A stretch of 61,230 nucleotides of DNA from Rhodanobacteraceae bacterium (GTDB lineage: Bacteria; Pseudomonadota; Gammaproteobacteria; Xanthomonadales; Rhodanobacteraceae). The position numbers and the translations under genes were made by a program. Shown here one piece after another: positions 18,078 to 26,811 of the stretch. Location: the NCBI GenBank assembly GCA_016790075.1, contig JAEUPP010000078.1, positions 1 through 61,230 on the forward strand. Direction: 5' to 3'. Numbering within the stretch: position 1 is the first letter of the stretch; every line of letters starts with the position of its first letter. The notes beneath the pieces were generated by a model. It was not told the DNA's origin, ran no database searches, and worked only from the letters and a program-made list of their open reading frames with translations.

Positions 18078-19554
18078 GCAGCGTGTGGCGCAACACGCAC
18101 ACGCGATCGCTTTGATCGACGGCGAGCGCCAGTTCAGTTACGCGACACTCGATCGCCTGGCCGATGCGCAGGCCACGCGCCTGCGCGCTGACGGCGTCGG
18201 GCCTGGCGACATCGTCGCGCTGTTCATGCGGCGCTCGGCCGAGATGTTCGTGGCGCTGCTTGGAATCCTCAAGGCGGGCGCGGCGTTCATGCCGCTCGAC
18301 GCCGGCAATCCGGCGACGCGCAACCGCTTTTGTCTCGACAAGGCGCGTACGCGTCTGATCGTAACCGACCGCGACTGCGAGGAGCTGCTGAGCGAGACGC
18401 GGCGCGCTGTGCGTGTCGATCTCGACGCGCCGGCGCCGGCCGAAGTCGCAGAGCCGTACGCGGGCAACGGCGAAGACACGGCCTACGTCATGTTCACGTC
18501 GGGCACGACCTCGGAACCGAAAGGTGTGCTCGTGCCGCACCGCGCGGTGACGCGCCTGGTACTCGACACCGATTACGTGCGGATCGAGCCGAGCGACGCG
18601 ATCCTGCAGCTTTCGACGCCGAGTTTTGACGCCTCGACGTTCGAGATCTTCGGCGCGCTGCTGAACGGTGCCACCCTGGTGCTCTACACCGGTGAGGTGC
18701 TCGATCCGAACTTATTCAAGCAGCACGTCGAGCGTCACCGCATCAGCGTGCTGTGGCTGACCGCGGCGTTGTTCCATCTGTTCGTCGACAAGTATCTTGA
18801 AGCCCTGCGACCGTTGCGCGTGCTGCTCGCAGGCGGCGACGTGCTGCATCCAGGCGCCGTTCGGCGCGTGCTCGACGAGATCGACGGCATCACGTTGATC
18901 AACGGCTACGGACCGACAGAGAACACAACGTTCACCTGTTGCCATGTGATGACGCGTGCGAATGCGCCGCACGGCGACAAGGTGCCGATCGGGCGACCGA
19001 TCCGAGGCACCGAGGTGCTGATCCTCGACGAGCAGCGCCGGCCAACGCTGCCGGGCGAGGTTGGAGAACTCTATGCCGCTGGGCGCGGTGTCGCGCTCGG
19101 CTATCTTGGCAGCGAAGGCGTCGAGGGCGCGTTCTTTCACGACAGCGCGCTCGCTGCTGGACGCTTGTACCGTACTGGCGATCTCGTGCGCTGCAACGCC
19201 GATGGCTTGATTGAATTTCTCGGTCGGCGCGACAGCCAGATTAAATTGCGCGGCTACCGGATTTCATTGGAGGAGATCAAGGCGCGTCTGATGCAGATGC
19301 CTGCAATCAAGGAAGCTGCTGTGACGTGCCAGGAGCTCGAGAACGGCGACCAGCTACTGGTCGCATACGTGCGCGCGGACGAAAGCGACGGTCTCCAGAG
19401 CAAGACGGTACGCAAGTACCTGGCCGAGCACCTGCCGCGCTACATGATTCCCGACAAGATCTCGATCCAGTCGGAAATCCCGATCAACCAAAGCGGCAAG
19501 ATAGACAGAAACAAGCTGTTTTCCAACACGCACGCATTCGGAGGCCGTGTATGA
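18037..19554 (+). CDS. Stand-alone adenylation domain, Val-type pocket
   Basis: A 505-residue free-standing A domain with no C or T domain. Core motifs are present: A3 FTSGTTSEPKG, A5 GYGPTENT, A7 YRTGDLVR, A8 around QIKLRGYRISLEEI and A10 NQSGKIDR with the catalytic Lys. The hand-read pocket code is DAFWLGGTFK, one conservative change from the familiar Val code DAFWIGGTFK. It should load Val onto the carrier protein encoded immediately downstream, whose start overlaps its stop by four bases (ATGA). The arrangement matches CytC1/CytC2/CytC3 and SyrB1/SyrB2/SyrC, in which a dedicated A domain prepares an aminoacyl carrier protein for halogenation. Confidence 0.93.
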   Translation: MHAVIDVSIHAVFKQRVAQHAHAIALIDGERQFSYATLDRLADAQATRLRADGVGPGDIVALFMRRSAEMFVALLGILKAGAAFMPLDAGNPATRNRFCLDKARTRLIVTDRDCEELLSETRRAVRVDLDAPAPAEVAEPYAGNGEDTAYVMFTSGTTSEPKGVLVPHRAVTRLVLDTDYVRIEPSDAILQLSTPSFDASTFEIFGALLNGATLVLYTGEVLDPNLFKQHVERHRISVLWLTAALFHLFVDKYLEALRPLRVLLAGGDVLHPGAVRRVLDEIDGITLINGYGPTENTTFTCCHVMTRANAPHGDKVPIGRPIRGTEVLILDEQRRPTLPGEVGELYAAGRGVALGYLGSEGVEGAFFHDSALAAGRLYRTGDLVRCNADGLIEFLGRRDSQIKLRGYRISLEEIKARLMQMPAIKEAAVTCQELENGDQLLVAYVRADESDGLQSKTVRKYLAEHLPRYMIPDKISIQSEIPINQSGKIDRNKLFSNTHAFGGRV

Positions 19555-19799
19555 CACCGCAACAGATCCAGAACCTGATCGTATCGCTGTTCAAGGAGAA
19601 GGAGAGCTTCAAGGACATCGGCCTTGACGAGGACTATTTCGACCTCGGCGTGTCGTCGTTGACCATCGTCGGCTTGCAGATCCAGGTCGAAGAGCAACTT
19701 GGCGTCAACCTGAGCACGCGCGATCTAATGCTGCTGTCCACGATCAATCAATGGGTGCAGGCCTATACCGCCAAATGCGAAGAACTGACCTCGGCCTGA
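19551..19799 (+). CDS. Stand-alone peptidyl carrier protein
   Basis: An 82-residue carrier protein. The phosphopantetheine site is [13 protein letters not shown], with Ser36 as the attachment residue before Leu. The motif departs from the usual GGxSL in the way seen in free-standing carrier proteins of halogenation cassettes. The start overlaps the stop of the A gene by four bases. It would carry Val as the substrate of the halogenase 38 bases downstream, and then be the donor for the Cys-type aminoacyltransferase. Confidence 0.93.
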   Translation: MTPQQIQNLIVSLFKEKESFKDIGLDEDYFDLGVSSLTIVGLQIQVEEQLGVNLSTRDLMLLSTINQWVQAYTAKCEELTSA

Positions 19800-19837
19800 G
19801 CGCCGCACGACCGTCACGAAACCCTGGGGGCAAGAGC

Positions 19838-20776
19838 ATGAGCAAGCAATTTGCATTCACCGCGGAGCAGCTAAAGTCATTCCGCGAAAACGGCTACGCA
19901 GGTCCGTTCGATGCGTACGACCAGAACGAGATGAAGGAAACCTATAAAAAACTTCGCGCCGAAATCTTCGACCGTAGCCATGCGATCTACGATCTCGAGC
20001 ATTCGAGCCTGCTCGCCGGCTACGACCGCCATCTCGACATTGATTTCTTCAGCCGTCACATCATGCGTCGCCAGATCCTGGACAAGGTCGAAGGCATCCT
20101 CGGCCCAAACCTGCTGTGCTGGCGCTCGGAGATGTTCCCGAAATATCCGGGTGACGAAGGCACCGACTGGCACCAGGCGGACACGTTCGGCCATGCCTCG
20201 GGCGCGCCGCAGGTCGTATGGCCGATGAACACGGACTTCGGTGGTGCGATCACGGTATGGACCGCGGTGACGGACGCTGACAAGGAAAACGGCTGCCTGC
20301 GTTTCATCCCGGGCACGCACGAGGAAATGCACTACGACGAAACCAAGGAAATGAAGTATTCGCCGGAACAGGTCAACAAGCTGGAAAAGAACGGCATGAA
20401 GTCCGGCTTTTTCGGCTACGACTACCGCAACCTGCAGAAAGACCCGAGCTGGGTGCCGGATGACGCCAATGCCGTGTCGATGGAAATGAAGGCCGGCCAG
20501 TTTGTGATTTTCTGGTCGACCCTGATGCATGCTTCGTGGCCGAACACGTCGAGCAACCGTACGCGCCTCGGCTTCACCGCGCGCTACGTACCGACCAGCG
20601 TACGTATCTATCCGGACACCGACGTGATCAACGAGTACGGCAGCAAGCTATCGCTCGACAAATACGGTGTCGTGCTCGTTTCGGGCCAGGACGAATACAA
20701 GCACAACAGGCGTCTGCTGAAGAACGCGCGCGGCCTGGAATTCGCGACCGCGCTGGACGAACTCGAAACCGCGTGA
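19838..20776 (+). CDS. SyrB2-type non-heme Fe(II)/2-oxoglutarate amino-acid halogenase
   Basis: A 312-residue PhyH-fold protein close in length and motif order to SyrB2 (310 residues). The decisive motif is [13 protein letters not shown]: His112 is followed by Ala114 where hydroxylases have Asp or Glu. The open iron site lets chloride bind, and this is the diagnostic change of the halogenases. The second iron ligand is His231 in TLMHASW, and Arg249 (TARYVP) should bind 2-oxoglutarate. SyrB2 equivalents are His116, Ala118, His235 and Arg254. Such enzymes chlorinate an unactivated carbon of a carrier-tethered amino acid. With a Val-type A domain next door, gamma-chlorovaline is the simplest prediction, as CytC3 does with Val. 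No CmaC-like cyclopropane-forming gene is seen. The ATG follows a GGGGG-rich ribosome-binding region. Confidence 0.94.
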   Translation: MSKQFAFTAEQLKSFRENGYAGPFDAYDQNEMKETYKKLRAEIFDRSHAIYDLEHSSLLAGYDRHLDIDFFSRHIMRRQILDKVEGILGPNLLCWRSEMFPKYPGDEGTDWHQADTFGHASGAPQVVWPMNTDFGGAITVWTAVTDADKENGCLRFIPGTHEEMHYDETKEMKYSPEQVNKLEKNGMKSGFFGYDYRNLQKDPSWVPDDANAVSMEMKAGQFVIFWSTLMHASWPNTSSNRTRLGFTARYVPTSVRIYPDTDVINEYGSKLSLDKYGVVLVSGQDEYKHNRRLLKNARGLEFATALDELETA

Positions 20777-20824
20777 TGCGTGCGCGGCGTGAGTCGCCGG
20801 CGCCCGGTTTCACGCTGCGCGGCC

Positions 20825-20848
20825 GCTGCCGTCCGCCCGGGCGGCAGC
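20825..20848 (+). other. GC-rich hairpin before the decarboxylase-NRPS gene
   Basis: GCTGCCG and CGGCAGC flank a segment containing the 12-base perfect palindrome CCGCCCGGGCGG (20833-20844). It lies in the 112-base gap between the halogenase stop and the next start, and a TTTT run follows about 24 bases later. It could be an attenuator or a partial terminator that sets different expression of the last module; at this GC content chance is possible. Confidence 0.35.
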
Positions 20849-20888
20849 GCGCATGTTCCCCTGACGCGCCGTTTTCTTGGATTTGGCC

Positions 20889-23800
20889 ATGTCCGACACT
20901 GCCGTTCCGAGCGTGACCGTTCCGTTCAGCCGTGCGCAGGCGCGGCTGTGGCGGCTCGAACGCCTCGCCGCCGCCAAATCCAAGCCGAACGCGGTGTTGT
21001 GCTATCGCGTCGACGGAGTCTGCGAGGTCGATGCCCTACGCGCCGCACTGCGGGATATCGTCGCTGCACAGCCGGATTTCCATTCGAGACTGAGCGTGCA
21101 AGACGATGCCCCGGCGTGGCGGCGCGAAGCACTCGAAAGCGTTGAACTTGTCTGCACGGAGCTGGTGCTGCCGGCGGCGGATGCGCACCTGCCGCTACCC
21201 GTGCAGCGCGCCTGGCAAACCGAGCGCGTGTATGCGTTCGCGCTCGAACGGGAAGCACCACTGCGCCTGCGCTGGCTGGCGGATGCGGCCGGTGCACGCG
21301 CTTGGCTGCTGCTCACGTTCCATCCGCTGGTCATGACGCGCGCAGGCTTGGAGCAACTGGCACGGCGTGTCGAGACGCAATTCGGCGCGTCGCGGCCTGA
21401 TATGCCGGTTGTACAGTGCACGGATGCCGTAACGCGCGACGCCTACATCGAGCAAGCCGCGGCGGCGCGTGTGCTGCTCGAATTTCCGACCGATCGCGCG
21501 CGCTCGCCGATCAAGGATTTCACCACCGCCAGTTTCACGTTCCGGCTCGATGCCGCAGAATTGCCGCTGGACGAGTCGCCGTATTTGGCTTTGTTGACGG
21601 CGTTCGCGGTTGGCATCGGCCGCTACGCGCAGCAGTCTGCGCTGACGCTTGGTGTGGCAGACCTGCGCGATGCCGGACGCGCGCCGGCGCATGCCGCGAC
21701 CACGTTCGAGCATGTGCTCGCGCGCTGCGCGCTGATGCCGGTGAGCACGTTCGGTGATGTACGCGCAGCGCTGGCGCAATCGCTCGAACTGGCTTTTGCG
21801 GCGGCCCGCGATGTCGCGCTCGAAAGCCTGCCCTCGAATGGCGCAGGACTGCACGACATGGCCGTTGCACCGTTCTGCCAATTTGCGTTCAGCTACCGAG
21901 AACCCGAGACACCGCCGTGGCAAGTCGGAGCCGTAACCTGGCGGCGCTGCGTGCCGGCCGAACCGGAGCGTTCGTTCAGCCACAGCGAATTGGAATTGCA
22001 TGTGGAGCCGGCGTCCGAGGGCGGTCTGCTGTGCCGACTCGAGTATTCCAGCGCGCTGTTCGAGCACGAAACGGCCGTCGCGTTCTGCGCGCACCTGCGC
22101 AACTTGCTCGCCGCGGTGTGCAGCGAACCGCAGCGTGCGCTGGACGAGTGCGACTTGATGAGCGACGCAGAGCGCGCGGCACTGTTCACGCGCAGCGGTC
22201 CGGTGCAAGAGTTGCCCGTGGTGACGCTGGAGCGGCTGTTCGCACGGCAAGCGCTGCGTCAGCCGGAAGCAATCGCCCTGGTCGACGGCAGCCACGCCTA
22301 CAGTTTCGGCGTTGCCCAACGCTACGCCGACGCTCTGGCGGAGCATCTCGCTGCGCGCGGCATCGGTGAGGGCGATCGCGTCGGCGTGTATCTGCCGCGT
22401 TCGGCCGCCTTCGTGATTGCGGTGCTCGCGGTGCTGCAGCGTGGCGCCGTGTACGTGCCGCTCGATCCGGGCTTCGGCGCGGCGCGCGCGGACGCGATCA
22501 TCGCCGACGGCGACTTGCGCTGCGTGCTGCATGATTTACCGACGGCGCACGACGACCCGCGCTGGCTGCGCTTCGAATGGCGCCTCGCCGCTGCGTCGCC
22601 GCCGCTTGAATCGATTACACGCTCGATCGACGCGCCTGTCTACGTGCTGTACACCTCGGGTTCCAGTGGCCGGCCGAAAGGCGTGATCGGCACGCATCGT
22701 GCGGTACTCAATCGCCTCGTGTGGGCGGAGCAGGCGCTGGCGCTCGCTGCGGACGACGTGTTCTGTCTCAGCACCAAGACCGTATTCGTCGATCATGTCG
22801 CGGAAATGTTTCAGCCGCTGCTGCACGGTCGCCGTCTCGTCATTGCGCCGGATGCGACCGTGCTCGACGCAGCCGCCTTCGCGGCTCTGATCGCGCGAGA
22901 GCGCATCACGCGCCTGACGCAGGTGCCGTTCGCGCTCGCGCGTTTGCTCGATGCGGCGCCGACCGACGCTCTCGCTGCACTGCGTTCGATCACATGCAGC
23001 GGCGACGTGCTCGACGCCGCGCTGGCGCGCCGCTGCTTGGCCGCGCTGCCAGCGACGCGCCTGTTCAATCTTTACGGTTTGACCGAGACCGGTGCGGACA
23101 GTAGCTGCGCCGAGATCACCGCCGCCTCGCTTGGCGATCTGGCTGATTTCTTCCGCGGTGCGCGCGTCGGTGCGGCACTGGGCGTACCGGACGACGGCGG
23201 CGAGTCCGCGTTCACCGTACCCGACGTCAGTATGGACGCGCTGCGCGCCCGTTTCGCTGCGACCGAACTGCCGGCGGCGCCGCGGACGATCGAGGCCTAT
23301 ATGGCCTGGCTCGAACGCGATGTACTGCCGTACGTGGTCGACGTCGGCCGCGGCACATTCATCGGCCACATGACTTCGGCGCTGCCTGACTTCATGGTCG
23401 CGCTCAGTGCGATGGTCGCTCGCCTGAACCAGAACATGGTCAAGGTCGAGACCTCGAAGTCGCTGACTTTGCTCGAACGCCAGCTACTGGCGATGCTGCA
23501 CAAGGAGTTCTTCGCCCAGCACGGTTACGCCGAACGAATCCAGGATCCGGAACATGTGTTCGGCCTGATCGTCAGCGGCGGCACCAGCGCGAATATCACG
23601 GCACTATGGAACGCGCGCCAAGCGGCGGTGCTGGCGCTCGGCTATGACAAGGCCGAACTGATTGAACATGGTGCGCCGGAACTGCTGCGCCGGTCCGGCT
23701 ACGAAGGCTGTGCCATCATCAGCTCCCGCCTGGCCCACTATTCGCTGCGCAAGGCGGCTTCGTTGCTCGGTCTCGGCGAACGCCACCTCGTCTACCTGCG

Positions 23801-25553
23801 TCAAGATGCGCAGCAACGCGCCGACTGCGCCGACCTCGAAGCAAAGTTGACGCAGTGCCGCGCCGAGCGCCGCCTGCCGATCGCGGTCGTCGGCATCGCC
23901 GGCTCGACCGAAACCGGCGTGATCGATCCGCTGCCGCAGATGGCGGCGATCGCGGCGCGCCACGGCGTGCATTTCCACGTCGACGCGGCGTGGGGCGGCG
24001 CGATGATCTTCTCTGAACGCTACCGCGGCCTACTCGACGGCATCGAGCGCGCGGACACGATCACGCTCTGCCCGCACAAGCAATTGTACGTGCCGCAAGG
24101 CATCAGCCTGTGTTTGTTCAAGGATTCACAGCGCCTGCACGCCAGTTCCGTCCAAGCGAACTACCAGGGCCGCCGTGGCAGTTTCGACGCCGGCCAGTAC
24201 ACGCTTGAAGGTTCGCGTCCGGCGATCTTCCTGGCGCTACACGCCATGCTCAGCATCGTGTCGAAACGCGGCGTCGGCGCACTGATCGAGCAAGGCATCG
24301 CGCTGACGCGCCATTTCGCCGAACTGATCGACAAGCACCCGGCGTTCGAACTCGTGGCGCCGCCGCAGATCAATATTCTCAACTACCGCTACATCCCGCG
24401 TGCACTCCGGCCGAAACGGCACTACAACGCGACCGAGAACCGCGTCATCAGCGCCGCGGTCGGCGCGATCCAGCAGCGCCAGTTCCTCAACGGCAAGACC
24501 TTCGTCTCACGCACCGACCTGATGCATCAGGCCTACGGCGACGAACGCATTACCGTGTTCCGCGTGGTCATCGCGAATCCGCTGACCACACCGGAGGATT
24601 TGCGCGCGACGCTGGCTGACCAGCTCGAAATCGCCGCAGCCTGCGTCGAGACCACATCCGCCGAAGCCAGCGCGGAGCCGTGGCACGAGCCGGAAGCGTG
24701 GCAGCGGCGCACGTGCAACGCCGTGCCGATCGGTCGCCCGATCGCGAATACCGAGATCCTGGTGCTCGACGCGCGACGTCGGCTGCTGCCGGCCGGCCTG
24801 GTCGGCGAACTATACGTCGGCGGCGACGGCCTCGCCGCGGGCTATGTCGAGTGCGATGCGACCCCGGCAGCGTTCGTGCCGCATCCGTACAAGCCCGCGG
24901 CACGCCTGCTGCGCACCGGCGATTTCGGCCGCTGGCGCGCGGACGGGCAGCTTGAATTCGCCGGCCGCCGCGACCAGCAGGTGAAAATCCGCGGCATGCG
25001 TGTGGAGTTTGCCGAAGTCGAGGCCGCGTTGCTTGCGCTGGCCGAGGTCAAGCACGCGGTCGTGCTGGCAGAGCAGCGCGAAAGCGACACCCGCCTGGTC
25101 GCGTACGTGGTGCCCGTTGCGACGATGGAAATTCCCGTGGCGGCGTTCGAGCGCACGCTGCGCCGCCGTTTGATCGCGACGCTGCCGCTGCATCTCGTGC
25201 CGCCGGCGATCGTCTTGCTGGACACGCTGCCAGCCTTGCCCAGCGGAAAGGTCGACCGCCGCGCGCTCCATGCCGCGCACGCCGCTGGCGATGCGCCGCA
25301 AACGCGCCTCGAACACGGGGTTGCGCTGCGCCTGCGTGCGATCTGGCAGCGGCTGCTGGATCGCGACGACATCGCCATCGAGGACGACTTCTTCGAGGTC
25401 GGCGGCCACTCGCTCGCAATCGCTGCGCTGCAGGGCGAGATCCGCCGCGAGTTCGGTCTCTTGCTCAGCCTGCAGACCTTGTACGAACACACACGGCTCG
25501 AACACCTGGCGCAGCACGTCGACGCACTGCGCGACGAGGCATTGTCCGTGTGA
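20889..25553 (+). CDS. NRPS module with embedded PanP-like aspartate decarboxylase: C(degenerate)-A[decarboxylase]-T
   Basis: A 1554-residue protein. Residues about 10-420 are a C domain in which HHxxxDG has become HPLVMTR (His145-Pro146), so it is probably inactive. Residues 440-740 carry the A domain to motif A5 (YGLTETG). Residues about 742-1260 are a complete group II PLP decarboxylase of the PanP type: FIGHMTSALPDF, QNMVKVETSKS, FHVDAAWGGA (Asp1032), PHKQLYVPQG with PLP Lys1064, TLEGSRPA, and FRVVIANPLTT at its end. The A domain then resumes before motif A6 with VPIGRPIANTE and GELYVGG, and finishes with A10 LPSGKVDR. A T domain (GGHSL, Ser1508) ends the protein. The pocket code is VDATTSLADK, close to the published beta-alanine code VDWVISLADK. 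PanP enzymes make beta-alanine from aspartate, so this module likely supplies its own substrate. ATG 20889 is preferred to the TTG at 20877. Confidence 0.93.
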   Translation: MSDTAVPSVTVPFSRAQARLWRLERLAAAKSKPNAVLCYRVDGVCEVDALRAALRDIVAAQPDFHSRLSVQDDAPAWRREALESVELVCTELVLPAADAHLPLPVQRAWQTERVYAFALEREAPLRLRWLADAAGARAWLLLTFHPLVMTRAGLEQLARRVETQFGASRPDMPVVQCTDAVTRDAYIEQAAAARVLLEFPTDRARSPIKDFTTASFTFRLDAAELPLDESPYLALLTAFAVGIGRYAQQSALTLGVADLRDAGRAPAHAATTFEHVLARCALMPVSTFGDVRAALAQSLELAFAAARDVALESLPSNGAGLHDMAVAPFCQFAFSYREPETPPWQVGAVTWRRCVPAEPERSFSHSELELHVEPASEGGLLCRLEYSSALFEHETAVAFCAHLRNLLAAVCSEPQRALDECDLMSDAERAALFTRSGPVQELPVVTLERLFARQALRQPEAIALVDGSHAYSFGVAQRYADALAEHLAARGIGEGDRVGVYLPRSAAFVIAVLAVLQRGAVYVPLDPGFGAARADAIIADGDLRCVLHDLPTAHDDPRWLRFEWRLAAASPPLESITRSIDAPVYVLYTSGSSGRPKGVIGTHRAVLNRLVWAEQALALAADDVFCLSTKTVFVDHVAEMFQPLLHGRRLVIAPDATVLDAAAFAALIARERITRLTQVPFALARLLDAAPTDALAALRSITCSGDVLDAALARRCLAALPATRLFNLYGLTETGADSSCAEITAASLGDLADFFRGARVGAALGVPDDGGESAFTVPDVSMDALRARFAATELPAAPRTIEAYMAWLERDVLPYVVDVGRGTFIGHMTSALPDFMVALSAMVARLNQNMVKVETSKSLTLLERQLLAMLHKEFFAQHGYAERIQDPEHVFGLIVSGGTSANITALWNARQAAVLALGYDKAELIEHGAPELLRRSGYEGCAIISSRLAHYSLRKAASLLGLGERHLVYLRQDAQQRADCADLEAKLTQCRAERRLPIAVVGIAGSTETGVIDPLPQMAAIAARHGVHFHVDAAWGGAMIFSERYRGLLDGIERADTITLCPHKQLYVPQGISLCLFKDSQRLHASSVQANYQGRRGSFDAGQYTLEGSRPAIFLALHAMLSIVSKRGVGALIEQGIALTRHFAELIDKHPAFELVAPPQINILNYRYIPRALRPKRHYNATENRVISAAVGAIQQRQFLNGKTFVSRTDLMHQAYGDERITVFRVVIANPLTTPEDLRATLADQLEIAAACVETTSAEASAEPWHEPEAWQRRTCNAVPIGRPIANTEILVLDARRRLLPAGLVGELYVGGDGLAAGYVECDATPAAFVPHPYKPAARLLRTGDFGRWRADGQLEFAGRRDQQVKIRGMRVEFAEVEAALLALAEVKHAVVLAEQRESDTRLVAYVVPVATMEIPVAAFERTLRRRLIATLPLHLVPPAIVLLDTLPALPSGKVDRRALHAAHAAGDAPQTRLEHGVALRLRAIWQRLLDRDDIAIEDDFFEVGGHSLAIAALQGEIRREFGLLLSLQTLYEHTRLEHLAQHVDALRDEALSV
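23110..24660 (+). other. PanP-like PLP decarboxylase insert inside the A domain
   Basis: Approximate limits of the inserted enzyme domain, between A5 and A6. All residues expected for a working fold-type I decarboxylase are visible: a Ser/Gly-rich phosphate-binding stretch (SGGTSANITALW), the HVDAAWGG Asp that holds the PLP ring nitrogen, and the PLP-linked Lys in PHKQL. The similarity covers nearly the whole length of PanP and includes its C-terminal NPLTTPEDLR region. It is a full enzyme, not a fragment. The reading frame is continuous on both sides. Confidence 0.88.
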
Positions 25554-25560
25554 CGTGTCG

Positions 25561-25576
25561 CACATTCCACAATGTG
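25561..25576 (+). other. Small hairpin after the decarboxylase-NRPS stop
   Basis: CACATT and AATGTG form a perfect six-base inverted repeat around CCAC, eight bases after the stop. No clear T-run follows. It may be a weak terminator or a binding site in the 64-base gap before the membrane protein gene. Confidence 0.3.
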
Positions 25577-25617
25577 ATGTATTGGTCTCTCTGCAAATCT
25601 AATATGGATGGTCGGGT

Positions 25618-26244
25618 ATGAGCGGAAAATCTCTCGCGCTGCGTGTGGTGCAAGCGCCGGCGTTCGGCTTCATCTGCCTCAGTGGCGGCGTCACGGCAGT
25701 GACCCAGGCCGCGCAATTCGGCGCAATCCCGGCAACGCTCGCGCCGCGCGGCGTCGGCTGTCTGATGGGCCTTGTGCTGCTGCTGGTCGGCGTAGCGCTG
25801 CTGCGGCTGCGGCCGCTGCTGCAAGCCGATGGCTCGCGCTCGAAAGCGGCGCTGTCGAACCGGTTCGACGCGACGTTGCTGATCCCGGCAGGCTTGGGCT
25901 ATATCGTATTGTTCGCGCTCGGGCCGCTGGAACTGGCGCAATGGGTCACGCCGGTGCTCGCGCTTGCGACGGTGCTGGCGACGACCTTGTGTTGGACTTG
26001 GCTGCTGCGTGCAAGTCTGCTGCCGGCGCCACGCGAGGGCGACGCTGCACCGCGCAAGCCGCCGGTACTGCTGTACGCCTTGTACCTGTACGCACTGGGC
26101 AATCTTGCGCTGCTGCTGTGGCACGGCGAAACCGGGTGGGCGCAGCGTGCGGCGGCATGGATGAGCGTGGTATTTTGGATGTTATATACGTATGGATCTG
26201 TTGCTTTTATACGCATAGAACGCAGTCGCGCGGCGGCGGCCTGA
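25618..26244 (+). CDS. Hypothetical integral membrane protein
   Basis: A 208-residue protein with about five hydrophobic segments (near residues 12-30, 44-63, 84-103, 107-133 and 150-165), a final one near 180-200, and a basic cytoplasmic tail. I do not recognise the family and see no catalytic motif. It lies 64 bases after the decarboxylase-NRPS gene and 15 bases before the rhodanese gene, so it is probably in the same transcript. A role in product transport, immunity or membrane housekeeping is possible but unsupported. Confidence 0.7.
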   Translation: MSGKSLALRVVQAPAFGFICLSGGVTAVTQAAQFGAIPATLAPRGVGCLMGLVLLLVGVALLRLRPLLQADGSRSKAALSNRFDATLLIPAGLGYIVLFALGPLELAQWVTPVLALATVLATTLCWTWLLRASLLPAPREGDAAPRKPPVLLYALYLYALGNLALLLWHGETGWAQRAAAWMSVVFWMLYTYGSVAFIRIERSRAAAA

Positions 26245-26259
26245 GAGAGGAGTTACCAT

Positions 26260-26601
26260 ATGTTTGCATTCTTGATGGGATTGAAGACGATCAAGCCGCG
26301 CGAATTGATGGTGCTGATCGAGCAGAAGCAGGTCACGACGCTGGATGTGAATTCGGTGCAGAGCTGGCGAAAGGCGCACGTACCCGGCGCGCGCAATCTT
26401 GATCCGCAGGCGTTCGACGCCGCGGACTTGCCGCAGGACAAGGGCGCGACGCTCGTGTTCTATTGCTCGAATCCGATGTGCCGCAAGGCACCAAACGCGG
26501 CGCTTCGCGCCAAGCGCATGGGCTACGTCAACGTGCGCGTGATGTCGGCCGGCATCAGCGGCTGGCTCGCGGCAGCACTCGCCACCGAGTCGGCCGCCTG
26601 A
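26260..26601 (+). CDS. Single-domain rhodanese-like protein
   Basis: A 113-residue rhodanese domain with the LDVNSVQSWRKAHVPGARNL region and the active loop C-S-N-P-M-C-R (Cys69 catalytic, Cys74 second). No signal peptide is seen, so it is probably cytoplasmic. Rhodaneses carry persulfide sulfur. The loop has a second Cys where most have a small residue, which may allow a disulfide and suggests a redox or persulfide-relay role. AGAGAGGAG precedes the start. No sulfur-containing product is evident in the cluster, so it may be an ordinary neighbour. Confidence 0.88.
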   Translation: MFAFLMGLKTIKPRELMVLIEQKQVTTLDVNSVQSWRKAHVPGARNLDPQAFDAADLPQDKGATLVFYCSNPMCRKAPNAALRAKRMGYVNVRVMSAGISGWLAAALATESAA

Positions 26602-26715
26602 AGCGAAGAATTCACCGACTGCCCAATCGGGAGTACTAACGCACGAAGTCGATTCATACAGTCTGCTCCTCGCGTTATTGTCGAGGACAATCTCGCAAGG
26701 TGTAGCGAATGAGTC

Positions 26716-26740
26716 GTTCAACGGGCAGAGCCCGTTGAAC
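26716..26740. terminator. Strong hairpin between convergent genes
   Basis: GTTCAACGGGC and GCCCGTTGAAC form a perfect 11-base stem with a three-base loop. It sits between the rhodanese gene (+) and the antiporter gene (-), which converge. A second small inverted repeat (CCCTC/GAGGG, 26746-26760) follows. Position and symmetry fit a bidirectional terminator marking the end of system 1, though no long T-run is present on either strand. Confidence 0.65.
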
Positions 26741-26811
26741 TCCAACCCTCCCGGAGAGGGGCGGGCGTGGTTTGCTTCACTATCAAATTCAAACCGCGAC
26801 ACGACCGCGCG

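Noticed and set aside
19838-20776. Ordinary PhyH-family hydroxylase (phytanoyl-CoA dioxygenase-like).
   Set aside because: The iron-ligand carboxylate is replaced by Ala114 and the neighbours are a stand-alone A domain, carrier protein and Cys-type transferase, as in halogenation cassettes.
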